Source: a virus
Direction: 5' to 3' (one strand)
IMG/VR virus record: IMGVR_UViG_3300045257_000038
Coordinates: 1-24,739 of that record
DNA length: 24,739 nucleotides
A model generated the notes under the pieces. The model saw only the letters and a program-made list of their open reading frames with translations. It was not told the DNA's origin and ran no database searches. Positions 21,910 through 24,739 of the stretch are shown piece after piece (position 1 is the stretch's first letter; the number at the start of each line of letters is the position of its first letter). The translations under genes were made by a program, and so were the position numbers.

Positions 21910-22551
21910 ATGAATCCGACCGGCAGTCCGTCATGGTATCTCGCCGGTTTGCTCCTCATGCAAGGGCTCACGATCCTGTCAACGGTATTCATTGCGCTCC
22001 TGACGCTGCGCATGAATGCACGGAACAAGGTCAATGCACGTCGCGCGCGACGTGATCGTCGGCAAACGCGGGAACAGATCTTCGCGCGTATCGACGAGCT
22101 CTCCCATAAGATCGCGGCCAATGCTCCGATTGCGCTTAAGCCGAGTGAGGCGACAATCGAAGGACTCGATCAGGAATCGCGCGGCGTTGTCGTCTTGTTC
22201 GTGGATGACATGGCTTCGAACCGCATGCTCATGGCGCGGCGTTTGACGCGTTCGGGCTATACGGTGCTCGAGGCGCATAATGGCGTGGAAGCCCTCAAGA
22301 TGCTCTGGGGCAACAAGGTCGACGCCGTTGTCTCGGACATGATGATGCCCGGCATGAACGGCCTGCGTCTGTGCGAGGCGATCCGTGCGATTGACAGGTT
22401 CAAGCATCTGCCGTTCCTGTTGTTTACAATGGCCTACGATGAGGTAGACGGGAGTAAACTCGCCGGCATGGCTGGGGTCGATGCGTTCGTGGTCAATCCC
22501 GCGACCGTCGACGAATTGCTCAAGCGTCTGGATGAATTACTCAAGCATTGA
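21910..22551 (+). CDS. Membrane-anchored response-regulator receiver protein
   Basis: A 213-residue protein combining one N-terminal membrane helix (about 10-34, YLAGLLLMQGLTILSTVFIA and onward) with a two-component receiver domain (about 92-212). A basic linker (residues 36-60, many Arg) should hold the C-terminus in the cytoplasm. Receiver landmarks: acidic pair D99-D100, phosphoacceptor D143 in VVSDMMMPGMNG, switch T173 in LLFTM. The conserved lysine of the usual K-P motif is replaced by N196 (VNPATV), which should weaken normal activation. No DNA-binding or enzymatic output domain follows. GGAG at 21899-21902, inside the end of the SPRY gene, is seven bases before the ATG, so it is a true late gene. 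It lies directly before the endolysin. A role in host signalling or lysis control is inference. Confidence 0.9.
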   Translation: MNPTGSPSWYLAGLLLMQGLTILSTVFIALLTLRMNARNKVNARRARRDRRQTREQIFARIDELSHKIAANAPIALKPSEATIEGLDQESRGVVVLFVDDMASNRMLMARRLTRSGYTVLEAHNGVEALKMLWGNKVDAVVSDMMMPGMNGLRLCEAIRAIDRFKHLPFLLFTMAYDEVDGSKLAGMAGVDAFVVNPATVDELLKRLDELLKH

Positions 22552-22562
22552 GGAATGCGAAT

Positions 22563-23090
22563 ATGACCACGCCAACCATTGCTGAATTGTCCCGCGAGTT
22601 CGCGCGCATCCAAGCGAGCGGCGAGATCTCGACGCTTGTCCACGTTGCGACCGAGTACGCGTTTCCTGCGAGCCTCTGGATCGCGATCAACTCGCGCGAA
22701 ACGAATTGCGTCAATGAGCTCGGCGACTTCCGGCAGGGCGTCTATAACGGCGTCGGCATGTGCCAAGTCGATATCCAGCACGACATCGCCCGCAATGCCC
22801 GCAACGACGGCTCGTGGAAAACGCCGGAAGGTTTCGCCGCGTTGCAAAGTTTCGGCGCAGCATTGCTTGCGGCTAACATCGCCAAGGTGCGCGCGGACTT
22901 TGACGATCTGACCGACTACGACGTTTGGCGCATCGCGGCCGACGGTTACAACGAGAACATCCTCAACGCCGAGCACGACGCGGAAGATGGTGGCGACGAG
23001 GATCGGCGCACGACCGGGCACGATTATGGTGTCGACGTGATGGCGCGCAAAGCCGTGTTCGATCGCTTGCTCGAGGGCTCGACGACATGA
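22563..23090 (+). CDS. Endolysin, lysozyme-like muramidase
   Basis: A 175-residue lysozyme-superfamily protein (GH23/goose-type-like), expected to cut the glycan strands of peptidoglycan at lysis. LWIAINSRETNCVNE places E46 as the catalytic acid, followed by the G-V-G-M-C-Q-V-D segment (63-70), which corresponds to the G-x-G-x-x-Q-V motif. The later WRIAADGYNENILNA and TTGHDYGVDVMARKAVFDRL complete the fold. No signal peptide is present, so release depends on the holin encoded next. GAGGA at 22550-22554 lies eight bases before the ATG at 22563; the open frame from the TTG at 22548 is less likely. It ends in an ATGA overlap with the holin. Confidence 0.87.
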   Translation: MTTPTIAELSREFARIQASGEISTLVHVATEYAFPASLWIAINSRETNCVNELGDFRQGVYNGVGMCQVDIQHDIARNARNDGSWKTPEGFAALQSFGAALLAANIAKVRADFDDLTDYDVWRIAADGYNENILNAEHDAEDGGDEDRRTTGHDYGVDVMARKAVFDRLLEGSTT

Positions 23091-23440
23091 ATGCTCCCGC
23101 GCCGGTAAAGCCGCCCGATCCGGCGACGAAGCTATCCGACCGTGTTGCTGCGTTCGTCGCGGCCTCGATCATCTTCATGGTTGCCGGCGTGGCGATCTCC
23201 CTATTGTTGCGTGCCGTGCCAATAGGTAACGAGACGATTATCGGGCAATTACAGGGTGCGCTCTGGACATCGCTAGGCGTGATTGTGAATTACTATTTCG
23301 GCACGAGCGCCACGCAGCGCAAGAAAGACGACACGATCAGTAACGCACTGACAAGCGCGGCAAATCCGAGTATAACGGACGCCAGCAACCCCGCCGTGGT
23401 CACAACGACCACAACCAAGGTCACAGGAGATACGACATGA
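23087..23440 (+). CDS. Holin-like membrane protein
   Basis: A 117-residue protein with two hydrophobic segments: a clear helix at about 20-42 (VAAFVAASIIFMVAGVAISL) and a weaker amphipathic one at about 51-71 (IIGQLQGALWTSLGVIVNYY). It then turns basic (QRKKDD) and ends in a Thr/Ser/Asn-rich tail. The NYYFGTS ... KKDDTI pattern is common in small phage holin-like proteins found next to endolysins. It would permeabilise the cytoplasmic membrane to release the endolysin encoded immediately upstream. The ATG at 23087 overlaps the endolysin stop as ATGA (a second ATG is at 23091, out of frame). The gene ends in an ATGA overlap with the exported protein gene. Confidence 0.8.
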   Translation: MNAPAPVKPPDPATKLSDRVAAFVAASIIFMVAGVAISLLLRAVPIGNETIIGQLQGALWTSLGVIVNYYFGTSATQRKKDDTISNALTSAANPSITDASNPAVVTTTTTKVTGDTT

Positions 23441-23769
23441 ATGCTCGCGTTCTTGCAATGGGCCTGTTTCTCGCCACGCTTCCGCTGTGCGGATTTACCT
23501 GCGCGTCTCTCGGCGGCACGTTGCCTGCGCAGGACATCGTCGGTGCATGCTACGCGTTCGATGCCGCGTTGCCGCTCGTGGCCAAAGGGATCATGCTCAA
23601 GAAGATTCCGCCATCGGACTACGCCGCCATCAACAAGGCGATCGACTATGCCAAGCCGATCTGCGACGTCAATCCGATGCCAACCAGCCTGACCGCGATT
23701 GCGTTCAGTGAACTCCAGAATGCTGTGTCAACCCTCGTGTCCGCGCAAACGAAGCTCAAGGGCAAGTAA
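23437..23769 (+). CDS. Small exported protein of the lysis region
   Basis: A 110-residue protein with a signal-peptide-like start (MNARVLAMGLFLATLPLCGF) and a helical mature part (DIVGACYAFDAALPLVAKGI, SDYAAINKAIDYAKPICDV). It has four cysteines, two in or near the signal region (C18, C22) and two further along (C38, C76) that could pair in the periplasm. Neither early Cys sits in a canonical lipobox, so a lipoprotein is possible but not supported. It starts in an ATGA overlap with the holin. By position it could assist outer membrane disruption like a spanin, but it lacks the proline-rich or coiled-coil traits usual for those, so the function stays open. Confidence 0.72.
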   Translation: MNARVLAMGLFLATLPLCGFTCASLGGTLPAQDIVGACYAFDAALPLVAKGIMLKKIPPSDYAAINKAIDYAKPICDVNPMPTSLTAIAFSELQNAVSTLVSAQTKLKGK

Positions 23770-23809
23770 GGCGCCCGCGACAAATTCCCCTCACTACCGG
23801 AGAAACCGC

Positions 23810-24079
23810 ATGAACCTTCCGCCGCTCGGCACAATCATTGCCGATATCCAAGCTCTCGAGCCCACCATTGCGAGCGTTGTCTCCGCGATCAACCCCGCGG
23901 TTGGCGCATCGATCGGCGTTGCTGATAGCGTGCTCAATGCTGGCGCCGGCCTCTACGCGCAGTTCGAAGCGCTCAAGGCCGCCAAGGGCGCGATCGATCC
24001 GTCCGCCTGGGATGCGCAGGTTGCCGCGTTCAACGCGGGCGCCGCCGATATCGCGGCTGCGGAAGCCGGCACGACATGA
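23810..24079 (+). CDS. Hypothetical Ala-rich protein near lysis genes
   Basis: An 89-residue Ala-rich protein of unknown function. GGAG at 23799-23802, seven bases before the ATG, supports the start. The sequence is moderately hydrophobic and helical (LGTIIADIQALEPTIASVVS, VGASIGVADSVLNAGAGLYA) with an Ala-rich C-terminus (QVAAFNAGAADIAAAEAG). The hydrophobic parts are amphipathic rather than clear membrane helices. It follows the exported protein after a 40-base gap that shows no terminator and ends in an ATGA overlap with the small hydrophobic gene at 24076, so both are probably made together. Confidence 0.7.
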   Translation: MNLPPLGTIIADIQALEPTIASVVSAINPAVGASIGVADSVLNAGAGLYAQFEALKAAKGAIDPSAWDAQVAAFNAGAADIAAAEAGTT

Positions 24080-24225
24080 GCCTCGGCACACTCCTGCTGA
24101 TCGTGGTCATCGTCCTGTTGCTCGGGGGCGGCGGGTATCGCTATGGCGGACCCGTCTATGGCGGCGGCGCGCTAGGGCTCGTCCTGTTGATCCTGTTGAT
24201 CCTCTGGTTGACCGGGCGACTGTAG
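24076..24225 (+). CDS. Short DUF3309-like membrane protein
   Basis: A 49-residue hydrophobic protein. It has two membrane segments (TLLLIVVIVLLLG and ALGLVLLILLILWL) around a Gly/Tyr-rich middle (YRYGGPVYGGG) and a short basic end. This plan, with MSLGTLLLI at the start, closely recalls the DUF3309 family of very small proteins common in alphaproteobacterial chromosomes, though the middle differs from the usual one. The start overlaps the previous stop as ATGA and the stop is followed one base later by the GTG of the next gene, so it is tightly packed and very likely expressed. Role unknown; a membrane-active lysis accessory or a captured host gene are the options. Confidence 0.75.
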   Translation: MSLGTLLLIVVIVLLLGGGGYRYGGPVYGGGALGLVLLILLILWLTGRL

Positions 24226-24226
24226 C

Positions 24227-24487
24227 GTGCGCGTCTGCGGAATGGTGGGGTGCAGCCGCGAGGCATTCCGCATTCCGCAGATTTCATTTTGCGCCGAGGG
24301 TTTCCCGTACGCGGGGCGAGCGAAGCTGACGATAGACTTGCCGCTTTGCCCAGAGCATGCGGCGCAAGAGTGCGTCGATCTGATTGACAAGGATCTCTGG
24401 GAACGTCTCGATCTTGAATTTGCGAAGCTCGGCCGATCGAAGCCTGATCGCGCCTCGGTCATTCTCGAGTTCGTTCGCCTAGACTAG
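24227..24487 (+). CDS. Hypothetical small Cys-rich protein
   Basis: An 86-residue protein of unknown function. The N-terminal half has C4, C9, C22 and the CPEHAAQEC segment (C41, H44, C49), suggesting a small metal-binding site. The C-terminal half is helical and charged (DLIDKDLWERLDLEFAKLG and VILEFVRLD). The GTG at 24227 has no clear ribosome binding site; the start may rely on re-initiation from the gene that stops at 24225, or be the ATG at 24242. It is the last + strand gene seen and its end overlaps the end of the convergent - strand gene by nine bases. Confidence 0.65.
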   Translation: MRVCGMVGCSREAFRIPQISFCAEGFPYAGRAKLTIDLPLCPEHAAQECVDLIDKDLWERLDLEFAKLGRSKPDRASVILEFVRLD

Positions 24488-24700
24488 CGACAGCATCACG
24501 TAGCCGTCGCGCAATCCGTCGGCATGGCTCACATCGCCAACGGTTCGCATCATCGCCTTGCCGTCAGGGCATTCGAGCCAAAGCACGTCGCCGCGCTGGA
24601 AAGGAAATAGCGGGTCTTTCTCGATGAGCGCGGTTTGGTGGCGGCCGACGAGGCGTTCGAATGTCGGTTCGTCAATCTTGATCTTATGCGAGCGTTTCAT
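24479..24700 (-). CDS. ASCH/DUF3850-like small protein
   Basis: A 73-residue - strand protein. The pattern HKIKIDEPTFERLVGRHQTA, then FQRGDVLWLE and a final LRDGYVMLSL strand, resembles the ASCH/PUA-like DUF3850 fold (K-I ... F-x-x-L-x-x-G-R ... F-Q-x-G-D-x-L-x-L ... G-Y-V-x-L), a presumed RNA-binding fold often found in phage accessory regions. The start at 24700 is preceded on its own strand by a G-rich GGGGGA run at a workable spacing. It is the only - strand gene in the window and faces the lysis genes tail to tail, so a second transcription unit begins at or beyond the right edge. No terminator is seen between the two units. Confidence 0.72.
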   Translation of the reverse strand: MKRSHKIKIDEPTFERLVGRHQTALIEKDPLFPFQRGDVLWLECPDGKAMMRTVGDVSHADGLRDGYVMLSLV

Positions 24701-24739
24701 TTCGTTGTTCCCCCAAGCGCGGTTGAAGTTAGCGTTTCG

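Noticed and set aside
23437-23769. Lipoprotein or o-spanin call for the exported protein
   Set aside because: Neither C18 (preceded by L-P-L) nor C22 (preceded by G-F-T) fits the lipobox, and there is no proline-rich mature part.
24460-24500. Possible terminator between the convergent genes (CTAG-A-CTAG)
   Set aside because: The two CTAG units are direct neighbours without a stable stem or T tract, so no terminator is supported.
1-24739. tRNA genes, CRISPR arrays, insertion sequences, attachment sites
   Set aside because: None could be recognised by eye; the DNA is almost fully occupied by coupled phage genes, and no repeat-spacer pattern, transposase or integrase was seen.

Overview
The window is the late (virion assembly and lysis) region of a tailed bacteriophage or prophage with a long non-contractile tail, i.e. 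a siphovirus of the HK97/lambda type. Thirty-three genes lie on the + strand, one gene lies on the - strand at the right edge, and there is almost no non-coding DNA. The host is probably an alphaproteobacterium, perhaps Hyphomicrobiales. This is inferred from the high GC content, a tail-tip set laid out like ORFs 12-15 of the Rhodobacter gene transfer agent, and a DUF3309-like small protein. No integrase, attachment site, repressor or tRNA is visible, so the window does not show whether the phage is integrated.

Layout. (1) 25-6249, packaging and head: HNH endonuclease, small and large terminase, a two-helix membrane protein, portal, a Cys-containing small protein, HK97-type protease, major capsid protein. 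(2) 6254-6310: a sigma70-like promoter running directly into a UUCG-loop terminator. (3) 6321-8977: two small proteins of unknown role, then three consecutive glycosyltransferase-like genes, an accessory block inside the structural operon. (4) 8974-11217: head-tail connector, adaptor, gp10-like and tail-completion proteins, tail tube protein, terminator. (5) 11236-15554: tail assembly chaperones gpG and gpGT, joined by a -1 frameshift at A AAA AAC, then a 1236-residue tape measure protein. (6) 15557-21907: DUF2460-like, DUF2163-like, NlpC/P60-like and large tail-tip proteins, then two fibre-like proteins, the second with a SPRY-like domain. (7) 21910-24487: a membrane-anchored response-regulator receiver protein, endolysin, holin, an exported protein and three small proteins. 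(8) 24479-24700 on the - strand: an ASCH/DUF3850-like protein.

How it works together. HNH nuclease and terminase feed DNA through the portal into a shell built from capsid protein and matured by the protease. Connectors close the head, and the tail is built on the tape measure with the gpG/gpGT chaperones. The tip proteins handle the cell wall and receptor. Endolysin and holin release progeny. Nineteen gene junctions are four-base start/stop overlaps, so translation is probably coupled over long stretches.

Most unusual content: the phage-encoded membrane-tethered receiver domain at the head of the lysis genes (its conserved switch lysine replaced by asparagine), the three-gene glycosyltransferase cassette inside the head-tail operon, and the promoter whose expected start point lies inside the preceding terminator stem. 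Family names are from reading the translated sequences; no database search was possible.
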